DNA of 56,070 nt from Rubellimicrobium roseum. Lineage in GTDB: Bacteria; Pseudomonadota; Alphaproteobacteria; Rhodobacterales; Rhodobacteraceae. The stretch covers positions 1 to 56,070 of the forward strand of contig NZ_VDFV01000021.1 in NCBI RefSeq assembly GCF_006152145.1, in the 5' to 3' direction. Below the pieces are notes generated by a model. It saw only the letters and a program-made list of their open reading frames with translations. It searched no databases and had not been told where the DNA came from. Shown here piece by piece: positions 1-10,251 of this stretch. Position 1 is the first letter of the stretch. Each line of letters opens with the position of its first letter. A program made the translations under genes and the position numbers.

Positions 1-14
1 CTCCTTTCGCGAAG

Positions 15-31
15 GGCTGTGAATCACAGCC
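15..31. repeat. 17-bp palindrome at window edge
   Basis: GGCTGTGA and TCACAGCC are perfect 8-bp inverted arms around a single A. It lies about 115 bp upstream of the small gene at 145. It could be an operator or part of a terminator whose context is outside the window. No T-run follows, so function is undetermined. Confidence 0.4.
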
Positions 32-144
32 AAGCGCTCCAGGCCAGTCGGCTTATGGGTCCTGAGCGTAGCTCCCGGGTTCATGCCGGAGAGAGATCAA
101 GGCGCCACGTTCGGGTACATGTCCTGCTCAAGGAGGCACGACGG

Positions 145-363
145 ATGGCTGACCACGAAACGGAGCTGGAGATGGTGCAGCGGCACGTGCGCGAGGGCGA
201 GGCGCATGTGAAACGGCAGCGCGAGATCGTGGCCGAGCTGCGGGAACGGGGCCACCCCACCGACGTCGCGATCGCGCTTCTGGCGGAGTTCGAGGATCTG
301 CTTCGCCAGCATAAAGCTCATCTGGTCCGCATCGAAGCCACCAAATCAGCGCCTCATGCATGA
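145..363 (+). CDS. Small hypothetical protein, helical/coiled-coil
   Basis: This encodes a 72-residue soluble protein rich in Glu, Arg, His and Lys, with no signal peptide or membrane segment; heptad-like spacing suggests a continuous helix or coiled coil. I chose the ATG at 145 because an AGGAGG Shine-Dalgarno sits just upstream, although the frame stays open further 5'. The C-terminal half (about residues 28-65, containing LLAEFEDLLRQHKAHL) resembles small Rhizobiales/Rhodobacterales hypotheticals of unknown role; this is an impression, not a family assignment. It stands alone, with 250 bp of non-coding sequence before the tRNA gene downstream. Confidence 0.6.
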   Translation: MADHETELEMVQRHVREGEAHVKRQREIVAELRERGHPTDVAIALLAEFEDLLRQHKAHLVRIEATKSAPHA

Positions 364-614
364 TTCTTTATGGGCACGCGCGATCGACTGAACAGGATCG
401 AGATCTTGGCCTGAGCCCAAGTACGGTGCCGTACTCGCCTGCCTATGCTACCCCGCCCAGGGCAACCGATGCCTCGGCGCAATCCTGGTGCCTGGTCGCG
501 TGTGCGCCAGATTTTCCTAGCTCATAGATGCGATCTCTCGAAGCCAGTGTGAACCACAAAGATCTTCGGCCACGGCTCGCAAGCCAAAGTTGGGCCGAAA
601 ACCCAGAAGAAATG

Positions 615-701
615 TGGTGCCGGTGAAAGGACTCGAACCTTCACGGGGGGTTGCCCCGGCGGATTTTGAATCCGCTGCGTCTACCATTCCGCCACACCGG
701 C
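615..701 (-). tRNA. tRNA-Leu (anticodon CAA)
   Basis: Read on the minus strand, the 87-nt sequence folds as a type II (long variable arm) tRNA. The acceptor stem is GCCGGTG/CACCGGC with discriminator A and encoded CCA. The anticodon stem is GCGGA/TCCGC with loop TTCAAAA, giving anticodon CAA, which reads the Leu codon UUG. The T-arm contains GGTTCGAGTCC. The large variable arm and the G-G-TAGACGC D-arm fit bacterial tRNA-Leu. The flanking 364-614 shows no gene. Confidence 0.95.
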
Positions 702-744
702 CGGCCGGTCCGATCTAGCTGCCCCGGACCCGGCCGTCAAACAC

Positions 745-1590
745 TCAGAGGTTCTGCACGCTGAACGTGTCACAGCTGCCGATGTCACCCGACTCGAAGC
801 CCGTGTAGAACCAGCGCTGCCGCTGCTCGCTCGTGCCGTGGGTGAAGGTCTCGGGCCGGACGGCGCCGCCGGATTCCTGCTGGAGCGTGTCGTCCCCGAT
901 CTGCGCCGCGGCGTTCAGGGCTTCCTCGATGTCGCCCCGCTCGAGCGTGCCGAGCTGCGCCTGGGCATGATAGGCCCAGACGCCCGAGAAGCAGTCGGCC
1001 TGCAACTCCACCCGGACCGCTGCACTTTCGGCGCCCTGCTGGCGACCCCGCTGCGCCTCGCCCAGGATGCCCAGAAGGTCCTGCACATAGTGCCCCACCT
1101 CGTGCGCCACCACATAGGCCGCCGCGAAGTCGCCTCCCGCACCCAACTGTCTCTCGAGGGTGACGAAGAAGTCGGTGTCGAGGTAGACCCGCTGGTCCAC
1201 CGGGCAGTAGAACGGACCGGTCTGCGCGCTGGCCCCGCCGCAGCCCGACTGGGTGGCCCCCTTGAAGAGCACCAGCGTCACCGGCTCGTAGCTCTGGCCA
1301 AGCTGGTCGCTGAAGATGCCGGCCCAGACCTCCTCGGTGTCGGCCAGCGTGACGGACACGAACTGCGCCGCCTCCTCGTCGGCCTGCGTGATATCGGCCG
1401 AGCCACCCGCGCCGATGCCGGTCGCGCCCGCGCCGCCCAGGATCGGCGTCAGGTCCACGCCCAGGAAGTAGCCGATCAGCACCACCGCCAGGAGCCCGAG
1501 GCCGCCGCCGCCGACCGCGACCCCTCCCCCTCCGCCCATCCGGCGACGATCCTCGATGTTGCTGCTGCCGCGCCGCCCACGCCATTTCAT
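745..1590 (-). CDS. Neutral zinc metallopeptidase, membrane-anchored (YpfJ family)
   Basis: A 281-residue protein with a short Arg-rich cytoplasmic N-terminus, a Gly-rich linker, one membrane helix at about residues 31-45, and an extracytoplasmic metallopeptidase domain. The zinc-binding HEXXH motif is HEVGH at 163-167, followed by YVQDLLG as in the YpfJ/'putative neutral zinc metallopeptidase' family. GQSYEPVTLVLF (98-109) and the TGPFYCP segment before the motif also fit. The ATG at 1590 was preferred over an upstream in-frame ATG (1728) because GAAGAGGGAAG lies just before it and because 1728 would run into divergent dsbB. Substrate is unknown. Confidence 0.88.
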   Translation of the reverse strand: MKWRGRRGSSNIEDRRRMGGGGGVAVGGGGLGLLAVVLIGYFLGVDLTPILGGAGATGIGAGGSADITQADEEAAQFVSVTLADTEEVWAGIFSDQLGQSYEPVTLVLFKGATQSGCGGASAQTGPFYCPVDQRVYLDTDFFVTLERQLGAGGDFAAAYVVAHEVGHYVQDLLGILGEAQRGRQQGAESAAVRVELQADCFSGVWAYHAQAQLGTLERGDIEEALNAAAQIGDDTLQQESGGAVRPETFTHGTSEQRQRWFYTGFESGDIGSCDTFSVQNL

Positions 1591-1717
1591 GATCCGTCTT
1601 CCCTCTTCACCGAAGCGTTCCTCACAACGCGAGGAGACGGTCCAAAGGTCCGCGATTCCGGCTTGCCTCCGCGCTGCGGCTCGGAAAGGGTGCGCCCCGC
1701 CAAGACCGGAGACGCGC

Positions 1718-2203
1718 ATGACCCGCACCAGCCTGATTCTCGCCGCCGCCGGCGGCTCGGCCGCGCTTCTTGCGGGGGCCTACCTCTTCCAGGCGCTGGG
1801 CTATCCGCCCTGCCCGATGTGCTGGTGGCAGCGCTACCCCCATTTCGTGGCGGTGGCGATCGGGGCCTTGGCGCTGGTCGCACGGGGACCGGCGCTGCCC
1901 TGGCTCGGGGCGATGGCGGCGCTCACCACCTCTGCCATCGGCGTGATGCACACCGGGGTGGAGCGCGGCTGGTGGACGATCCAGACCTCCTGCACGGGCG
2001 GCGGCGACCTCGGCTCGCTCAGCGGCGCGGACCTGCTCTCGACCGAGGCGCCGCGCATCGTCATGTGCGACCAGGTGGCCTGGTCGCTGTTCGGCATCTC
2101 GATGGCGTCCTGGAACGCGATCTTCTCGGCGGTCCTCGTGGTCCTCTGGGTCCTGGCCGCCCGCGCCTCCGCCACGTCGCGCGGCGTCACACGGGCCGCC
2201 TGA
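1718..2203 (+). CDS. dsbB: Disulfide bond formation protein B
   Basis: A 161-residue inner-membrane protein with four predicted helices. DsbB reoxidises DsbA and passes electrons to quinone. The first periplasmic loop carries CPMC (Cys32-Cys35) and the second carries the Cys92/Cys117 pair, so both redox pairs are intact. The ATG at 1718 gives the normal family length and follows a GGAGAC Shine-Dalgarno; upstream codons in the same frame are antisense to the divergent metallopeptidase. The 3' end overlaps the convergent AsnC-family gene by 17 bp. Confidence 0.92.
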   Translation: MTRTSLILAAAGGSAALLAGAYLFQALGYPPCPMCWWQRYPHFVAVAIGALALVARGPALPWLGAMAALTTSAIGVMHTGVERGWWTIQTSCTGGGDLGSLSGADLLSTEAPRIVMCDQVAWSLFGISMASWNAIFSAVLVVLWVLAARASATSRGVTRAA

Positions 2204-2624
2204 CCGGCCGGCGCGACGACAGGAGCAGGTTCGTTTCGCTGCGCGTCACGCCGGGGATGCGCCGGATGGCAAACAGCACCTCGTCGAAGTGTTCCAGCGT
2301 GTCCGTCCCGATCTCCACGATCAGGTCCCAGGTGCCGTTCGTCGTGTGGAAGGCCGTGACCTCGGTCAGGCCCGAGAGCCGCGCCATCACCCGATCCGTC
2401 CCCCGCCCCTCGACCTGAAGCATCATCAGGCCGCGCACCGGCGCCGTCGCCACGTCGGCGCGGGTCAGCACCGTGAAGCCCGCGATCTCGCCCGACGCGA
2501 TGAGTCGCGCAAGCCGAGACCGCACGGTGGTGCGCGTCACGTCCAGCTCGTGCGCAAGGTCCGACAGGCTGGCCCGTCCGTCGCGACGCAGCGCGGAGAT
2601 GAGCCGCTGATCCAGTTCGTCCAC
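2187..2624 (-). CDS. AsnC/Lrp-family transcriptional regulator
   Basis: About 145 residues: an N-terminal winged helix-turn-helix (DELDQRLISALRRDGRASLS followed by a second helix pair) and a C-terminal RAM/effector domain. These regulators typically sense amino acids. It is divergent from the arginase/ornithine cyclodeaminase operon, with the intergenic region under 90 bp, which suggests it controls arginine catabolism (inference). The start is uncertain. GTG at 2624 places the usual 'DELDxxLI' immediately after the start, while ATG at 2672 would add a 16-residue atypical N-terminus. Neither has a strong Shine-Dalgarno. Confidence 0.85.
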   Translation of the reverse strand: MDELDQRLISALRRDGRASLSDLAHELDVTRTTVRSRLARLIASGEIAGFTVLTRADVATAPVRGLMMLQVEGRGTDRVMARLSGLTEVTAFHTTNGTWDLIVEIGTDTLEHFDEVLFAIRRIPGVTRSETNLLLSSRRPVRRPV

Positions 2625-2710
2625 TATGACTGTCCATTCCGGCCAAGGAACATACGTATCGCACAGGATCACCCCTTCTGTCTGCCACTTACCGACACGA
2701 GCTATAGGCC

Positions 2711-3634
2711 ATGGACATGCGTGACATCATTCTCATCGGCTGCCCGGTGGACAGCGGCAAGCGGCGGCGCGGCTGCCTCATGGGGCCGGACTCGTACCGG
2801 GTCGCCGGGCTGCGGGAGGCGCTGGAGGGCCTGGGCCACCGCGTCACCGACCGGGGCAACCTGACCCCCGACCCGATCGAGGCGGCGGGCGACCCGCGGC
2901 TCTGGGCGCTGGCGGAGACGGTGGGCTGGACGGCGGCGCTCATACGCGCGGCCGAGGAGGCCGCCGGACAGGGGATGCCGATCTTCCTGGGCGGGGACCA
3001 TGCGCTTTCCATGGGGACCGTGGCGGGCGTGGCCGCGCATGCGCAACGGCTGGGCAAGCCGCTGTTCCTGCTCTGGCTCGACGCGCACAGCGACTTCCAC
3101 ACGCTGGCCTCGACCGAGACGGGCAACCTCCATGGCGTCTCGGTCGCGTATCTGGCGGGACGCGAGGGGTTCGACGCGTTCCCGCCGGTGCCCGCGCCGA
3201 TCCCGGCCAAGAACATCTGCATGATCGGCCTGCGCTCGGTCGATCCCGCCGAGCGCGAGGCGCTGGCCGGGACCGAGATCCATGTGGCCGACATGCGCTT
3301 CATCGACGAGAACAGCATCAAGGCGCCCCTCGCCGAGTTCCTGGCCCGCGTCGATGCGGCCGGGGGCCTGCTGCACGTGTCCTTCGACGTGGACTTCCTC
3401 GACCCCTCCATCGCGCCCGCCGTGGGCACGACCTCGCCGGGGGGGACCACGTTCCGCGAGGCGCATCTCGTGATGGAGATGCTGTTCGACTCGGGGCTCG
3501 TGTCCTCGCTCGACCTCGTGGAGCTCAATCCGTTCCTCGACGAACGGGGCCGCACCGCCGGCCTGATGGTGGACCTCACCGCGTCCCTGCTGGGGCGCCG
3601 AATCTTCGACCGACCGACCCGGAGCCTTGCATGA
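2711..3634 (+). CDS. rocF: Arginase
   Basis: A 307-residue ureohydrolase converting L-arginine to ornithine and urea. The Mn-binding motifs are all present: GGDHA at 94-98, DAHSDFH at 124-130, LHG at 140-142 and SFDVDFLDP starting at 224. Length matches bacterial arginases (about 300). The ATG at 2711 has GAGCTATAGG upstream. The stop codon overlaps the start of ornithine cyclodeaminase by ATGA (3631-3634), so the two steps from arginine to proline are translationally coupled. Agmatinase is a weaker alternative; co-occurrence with ornithine cyclodeaminase favours arginase. Confidence 0.93.
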   Translation: MDMRDIILIGCPVDSGKRRRGCLMGPDSYRVAGLREALEGLGHRVTDRGNLTPDPIEAAGDPRLWALAETVGWTAALIRAAEEAAGQGMPIFLGGDHALSMGTVAGVAAHAQRLGKPLFLLWLDAHSDFHTLASTETGNLHGVSVAYLAGREGFDAFPPVPAPIPAKNICMIGLRSVDPAEREALAGTEIHVADMRFIDENSIKAPLAEFLARVDAAGGLLHVSFDVDFLDPSIAPAVGTTSPGGTTFREAHLVMEMLFDSGLVSSLDLVELNPFLDERGRTAGLMVDLTASLLGRRIFDRPTRSLA

Positions 3635-4710
3635 ACGCCAGCCTGCCCCTGACCGCGACCTTCAACGCCGTGCCGTCCGAGAAGGCCCTCATGCCCTTCG
3701 TCTCGGTCGAGAACATGATGCGTCTCGTGCATCGCGTGGGCCTCGAGCAGATGCTGCGCGAGATCGCCGAGGTGATCGAGGGCAACTTCCTGCGCTGGGA
3801 GAGCTTCGACAAGACCGCGCGCATCCCGGCCCATTCGGCCGACGGCGTGATCGAGCTGATGCCGACCGCCGACCGCGACACCTATGGATTCAAGTACGTC
3901 AACGGGCACCCGAAGAACATGCGCGAGGGGCTGCAGACGGTCACCGCCTTCGGGCTCCTGGCGGACATGCACACGGGCTATCCGGTCCTGCTGTCCGAGA
4001 TGACGATGCTGACGGCGCTGCGCACCGCCGCCATGTCGGCTCTGGCGGCGAAGCACCTCGCGCCCAAGGGCGCCCGCGTCATGGCGATGATCGGCAACGG
4101 CGCGCAGTCCGAGTTCCAGGCCGTGGCCTTCAAGGCGATCTGCGGGATCGAGGAGGTGCGGCTCTGGGACATCGACCCGCGCGCCACGGCGAAGTGCGCC
4201 CGTAACCTCCAGGGCCATGGCCTGACCGTGGTGCCCTGCGCGACCGCCGAGGAGGCGATCCTGGGCGCGCAGGTCATCACCACCGCGACCGCCGACAAGC
4301 GGCTGGCCACGATCCTGACCGACAACATGGTGGGCGCGGGCGTCCACCTGAACGCCGTGGGGGGCGACAGCCCCGGCAAGACGGAGCTGGCGCGCGACAT
4401 CCTTCTGCGCTCGGACATCTTCGTGGAGTTCCCGCCCCAGACCCGCATCGAGGGCGAAATCCAGCAGCTTTCCCCCGACCATCCGGTGACGGAGCTGTGG
4501 GAGGTCATCGCGGGCCGCAAGCCGGGCCGGACCGATGCCGCGCAGATCACGCTGTTCGATTCGGTGGGCTTCGCCATCGAGGACTTCTCGGCGCTGACCT
4601 ACGTGCTGGCCAAGGCCCGGGAGACGGGGCTTTACGACCTGCTCGACATGATCGCGGACCCGGACGACCCGCGCGACCTGTTCGGGATGCTGATGCGCGC
4701 CAAGCCCTAA
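3631..4710 (+). CDS. Ornithine cyclodeaminase
   Basis: A 359-residue mu-crystallin/ornithine cyclodeaminase-family protein that would convert ornithine to proline and ammonia using NAD. The Rossmann-type motif GNGAQSEFQ lies at 155-163, followed by acidic WDID at the end of the next strand. The N-terminal substrate domain carries YGFKYVNGHP and the segment MHTGYPVLLSEMTMLTALRT typical of true ornithine cyclodeaminases. The start overlaps the arginase stop by four bases. Together these genes form a complete arginine-to-proline pathway, probably under the divergent AsnC-type regulator. Confidence 0.92.
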   Translation: MNASLPLTATFNAVPSEKALMPFVSVENMMRLVHRVGLEQMLREIAEVIEGNFLRWESFDKTARIPAHSADGVIELMPTADRDTYGFKYVNGHPKNMREGLQTVTAFGLLADMHTGYPVLLSEMTMLTALRTAAMSALAAKHLAPKGARVMAMIGNGAQSEFQAVAFKAICGIEEVRLWDIDPRATAKCARNLQGHGLTVVPCATAEEAILGAQVITTATADKRLATILTDNMVGAGVHLNAVGGDSPGKTELARDILLRSDIFVEFPPQTRIEGEIQQLSPDHPVTELWEVIAGRKPGRTDAAQITLFDSVGFAIEDFSALTYVLAKARETGLYDLLDMIADPDDPRDLFGMLMRAKP

Positions 4711-4893
4711 CGGGCCAAGGGTAGGATGGAACATGGGCGCGGGTCCTTTGTTGCGGCTCGCGACCAGTCTCGCCCGCAGAGGTTAACGGTTTCTTCGAGC
4801 ACCGCGCGGTCGGGTTAATGGAACCTTGCCGCGCCGCTCTGGACCCTCCGGGGCGGTTCGGCCAAGGTGCCCCCGTCACAGGGAGGGCCGGAA

Positions 4894-5784
4894 ATGACCG
4901 AACGCGTGGGCTTCGTGGGCGTGGGCTGGATGGGCCACGGGATGGCGCACAACATCCTGACCAAGGGCTATCCCCTGACCGTGCTGGGTCACCGCAAACG
5001 CGAGGCCGTCGAGGACCTGAAGGCCAAGGGCGCGTCCGAGGCGCCCTCGCCCGCCGCGCTGGCCGAGGCCACGGACGTGATCGTGCTGTGCCTGACCGCT
5101 TCGCCGCAGGTCGAGGAGGTGGTGCAGGCGATGCTGCCAGCCCTGCGCAAGGGGCACATCGTCGTGGACTGTTCCACGGCGGACCCGGTCTCGACGATGA
5201 AGCTCGGGGCGCTGCTGCACGACCGCAAAGTGGGCCTCGTGGACGCGCCGCTGGGGCGCACGCCCAAGGACGCCTGGGAGGGCAACCTCGACGTGATGGT
5301 GGGCGCGGTGGACAGCGACTACGCCCGCGTCGAGCCGATCCTGAAGACCTTCGCGGGCCGCGTGCTGCGCGTGGGCGGGCCCGGCGACGGGCACCGGATG
5401 AAGCTCCTCAACAACTTCCTGTCGCTGGGCTACGGGGCGCTCTATGCCGAGGCGCTGGCGCTGTCGCGCAAGGTCGGCATCTCCGTCGAGCAGTTCGACG
5501 GCGTGATCCGGGGCGGCCGGATGGACTGCGGCTTCTACCAGACGTTCATGGGCTATGCCCTGGAAGGCAACCGCGAGGCGCACCGCTTCACGCTGTCCAA
5601 CGCCTACAAGGACCTGCGCTACCTCGAATCGATGGCCAACGACGCGACGGTGGCGACGCCGATGGCCTCGGCGGCCAAGAACGCCTACGCCAACGCGGTC
5701 GCCACGGGCGGCGCAGGGCCCGAGGACTACGTGCCCCACCTTGTCGACTACGTGGCCCGCGCGAACGGGGTCAGTGATACCTGA
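4894..5784 (+). CDS. NAD(P)-dependent beta-hydroxyacid dehydrogenase (3-hydroxyisobutyrate dehydrogenase family)
   Basis: A 296-residue oxidoreductase. The N-terminal Rossmann motif GVGWMG lies at residues 9-14. The conserved substrate/catalytic region GDGHRMKLLNN, with the family's active-site lysine, lies at about 169-179. DAPLGRTP corresponds to the family's 'DAPVSGG' loop but lacks the usual S-G-G, so the substrate is probably not 3-hydroxyisobutyrate itself. The ATG at 4894 follows GGGAGGG; an upstream GTG (4867) is less likely. The last 14 bp overlap the convergent usg gene. The 183-bp region upstream of it holds no other gene. Confidence 0.87.
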   Translation: MTERVGFVGVGWMGHGMAHNILTKGYPLTVLGHRKREAVEDLKAKGASEAPSPAALAEATDVIVLCLTASPQVEEVVQAMLPALRKGHIVVDCSTADPVSTMKLGALLHDRKVGLVDAPLGRTPKDAWEGNLDVMVGAVDSDYARVEPILKTFAGRVLRVGGPGDGHRMKLLNNFLSLGYGALYAEALALSRKVGISVEQFDGVIRGGRMDCGFYQTFMGYALEGNREAHRFTLSNAYKDLRYLESMANDATVATPMASAAKNAYANAVATGGAGPEDYVPHLVDYVARANGVSDT

Positions 5785-6049
5785 ACTCGCCCACGACGTT
5801 CCGCCACTCGCCCGGCGCGATGAGCTTGCGGTGCGTGAAGCGGACCGAATGGAGCGGCCCCTCGATCTCCCTTTGCCAGAACTCGATGAACTCGAAGAGC
5901 CGGGGATGATCGGGGGCCAGGTCGTAGTCCTGCCAGATGTAGCTGTTCAGGACGTGGCGGTAATCCGGCATCCGGTAGAAGAACTCGGCCGTGGTCAGGC
6001 CATAGCCCTTGAGCATCAGCTCGGTCTCCGAGACGGGTCGTTTCGTCAT
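5771..6049 (-). CDS. usg: Usg family protein
   Basis: A 92-residue soluble protein of the alphaproteobacterial Usg family, named from its position near trp genes in Caulobacter. Function is unknown. Recognisable features are LMLKGYGLTTAEFFYRMPDY (11-30), WQDYDLAPDHPRL and the C-terminal RFTHRKLIAPGEW. The ATG at 6049 is preceded by GGGGAGACGAC. The last codons overlap the dehydrogenase coming from the opposite strand. It is divergent from gyrA across a 188-bp promoter region. Confidence 0.85.
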   Translation of the reverse strand: MTKRPVSETELMLKGYGLTTAEFFYRMPDYRHVLNSYIWQDYDLAPDHPRLFEFIEFWQREIEGPLHSVRFTHRKLIAPGEWRNVVGEFRYH

Positions 6050-6162
6050 GTCGTCTCCCCAAAACAGGCGGTTCCCACCACCTACGGGGCATGGTCGATC
6101 ACGGTTCCCTGAAAAGTCAACGATCACAGTCTGTTAGCAATCGACTTGGATGGCTGCCACCC

Positions 6163-6191
6163 TTGTTATGGCTGGCTTTTCACCCTATATC
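6163..6191 (+). promoter_or_regulatory. Probable sigma-70-type promoter of gyrA
   Basis: TTGTTA (6163-6168) and TATATC (6186-6191) are separated by exactly 17 bp and lie about 47 bp before the gyrA start. Both hexamers match the housekeeping consensus at four to five positions. No transcript data are available. Confidence 0.5.
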
Positions 6192-6237
6192 CTGCGGGTA
6201 TATGGACCCCCACAGAACTAGATATTGAAGGCCGCGC

Positions 6238-8979
<2,742 letters not shown>

Positions 8980-8986
8980 CATTTTC

Positions 8987-9013
8987 GGGCCCGGCGGTTC
9001 TCTGCCGGGTCCC
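8987..9013 (+). terminator. Hairpin after gyrA
   Basis: The inverted repeat CCCGGC/GCCGGG with an 8-nt loop extends with GGG/CCC outside. It begins eight bases after the gyrA stop. A pyrimidine-rich but T-poor tail follows, so termination strength is uncertain. Confidence 0.5.
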
Positions 9014-9106
9014 CCTCTCCCCCTTGCCCACGGCCCGCTCCCGCCGCAGGATGGCCTTCAAGACGACGTGACCGCCGCACGGTCCGCACCACATGAGGGC
9101 ACGAGC

Positions 9107-9799
9107 ATGAGCATCCGACACCTGGCCGCCGCGGCGGTCCTTCTTGCCGTTCCGGCCGGCCTTTCGGCGCAGGGCTTCGAAGGGGCCGAGATCTCGGCCG
9201 AGCTTCTGGGTTTCACCGACGATTTCAGCCTGGGCGAGAAGGAATATCGCGGCGCCTTCGAGTTCAGCCTGTTCGGCGGCTTCGGCGTCGCGGCGGACCT
9301 GGGCTACCACAGCTCGCGCGAGATCGGGCTGGGCGGGCGCAATGCGACGCTCCACGGCCTCTACGACCGGCTGGGCACTACGACCGCCGGCGTGTTCTAT
9401 GGCCGCGACTCGGACGACGATGACGGCTCGACGAGTCTTTATGGCATCGAGGCGGCGGCCGACCTCATGGGGGCCGAGATCGAAGGCGCCCTGGGCCGCT
9501 ACGACGGGGACGAGGGCGACGGCGCGATGCTGTCGGCCGACCTGCGCTACGGCTTCGGCAACTTCGCGGGCACGGCCTTCGCCGGGGGCCTGTCGGGCGA
9601 CCTGGAGGGCAGCCGGCTCGCGCTCGGGGGCGAATACCAGCTCATGGCCGGACCCACGCTGTATGCCGAACTGGGCCGCCGCAGCCTGGAGGACGAGGCC
9701 GACACCTATGTCGCGCTGGGCGCGCGGCTGGCCATCGGGCCCAAGGGCGGCACCACCTTCGATTCGCGCAGCCTGTGGGAGATCCTGCCGGGCCGCTGA
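9107..9799 (+). CDS. Putative outer-membrane beta-barrel protein
   Basis: A 230-residue exported protein. Residues 1-20 form a Sec signal peptide (Ala/Leu core, likely cleavage at LSA|QG). The rest alternates short amphipathic beta strands with Gly/Asp-rich turns (for example FEFSLFGGFGVAADLGYHSS and ALGARLAIG), the pattern of a small porin-like barrel. The terminal residues ILPGR do not end in an aromatic residue, unlike a classical BAM-targeted barrel. The ATG at 9107 was chosen because the signal peptide begins there; an upstream GTG (9068) would spoil it. I do not recognise the family. Confidence 0.65.
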   Translation: MSIRHLAAAAVLLAVPAGLSAQGFEGAEISAELLGFTDDFSLGEKEYRGAFEFSLFGGFGVAADLGYHSSREIGLGGRNATLHGLYDRLGTTTAGVFYGRDSDDDDGSTSLYGIEAAADLMGAEIEGALGRYDGDEGDGAMLSADLRYGFGNFAGTAFAGGLSGDLEGSRLALGGEYQLMAGPTLYAELGRRSLEDEADTYVALGARLAIGPKGGTTFDSRSLWEILPGR

Positions 9800-9820
9800 C
9801 CTTCACCGGATCTTAAGGCT

Positions 9821-9854
9821 TCCGTGGTCTCCTGCGTCGAAAGGAGACCACGGA
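9821..9854 (+). promoter_or_regulatory. Perfect 13-bp hairpin enclosing the Shine-Dalgarno of the downstream gene
   Basis: TCCGTGGTCTCCT (9821-9833) and AGGAGACCACGGA (9842-9854) are exact reverse complements with an 8-nt loop. The AGGAG ribosome binding site (9842-9846) lies inside the 3' arm, and the last stem base is the A of the ATG. In RNA this would block ribosome access; in DNA it could be an operator; or it may act as a terminator for the preceding gene. See findings. Confidence 0.75.
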
Positions 9855-10204
9855 TGAATCTGTATCACTGCCTGATCGAGCTCAAGCAGGACGCCAAGGC
9901 GCTGGCCTTCGCGTCGGCCGTGGACGCATGGCTCTCGCGCCTTCAGGCCCGGGGGGTCATCGGCGGCTGGCGGCTCCTGCGGCGCAAGCTCGGACTCGCC
10001 TCGGGATCGCACACCGACTTCCTGCTGGAAATCGAGGTCGAGGGCCTGGCGCAACTCGACGGCGCCTTCGCCGCGCTCTCGACGGCCGAGGACGACGACG
10101 AGCGCCGCTACGAGCAGGTGCATCACATGATCGCGCGGGCCGAGGTCGGGCTCTATCGTCCCTTCCCCGATCCCGCCTTCCGCGAACGGATCGCGCTCAT
10201 CTGA
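9854..10204 (+). CDS. Hypothetical protein, probable DUF6614 family
   Basis: A 116-residue soluble protein beginning [11 protein letters not shown], with conserved-looking stretches [32 protein letters not shown] and the terminal [21 protein letters not shown]. The pattern is that of a small ferredoxin-like/dimeric alpha-beta-barrel protein common in Rhodobacteraceae. Assignment to DUF6614 is from memory and tentative. The ATG at 9854 is the end of an RBS-sequestering hairpin. An unrelated open frame overlaps it, but this frame has the Shine-Dalgarno. Function unknown. Confidence 0.7.
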   Translation: MNLYHCLIELKQDAKALAFASAVDAWLSRLQARGVIGGWRLLRRKLGLASGSHTDFLLEIEVEGLAQLDGAFAALSTAEDDDERRYEQVHHMIARAEVGLYRPFPDPAFRERIALI

Positions 10205-10251
10205 CCGGGGCCGGGCTTTCCATCCGTGGTCCGTCGTCCTATTCCCCCGTC

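Noticed and set aside
4778-4788. AGAGGTTAACG also present inverted at 41232-41242
   Set aside because: An 11-mer shared once between two intergenic regions is not significant without more copies; possibly a CtrA-like half site, but spacing to a second half is wrong.
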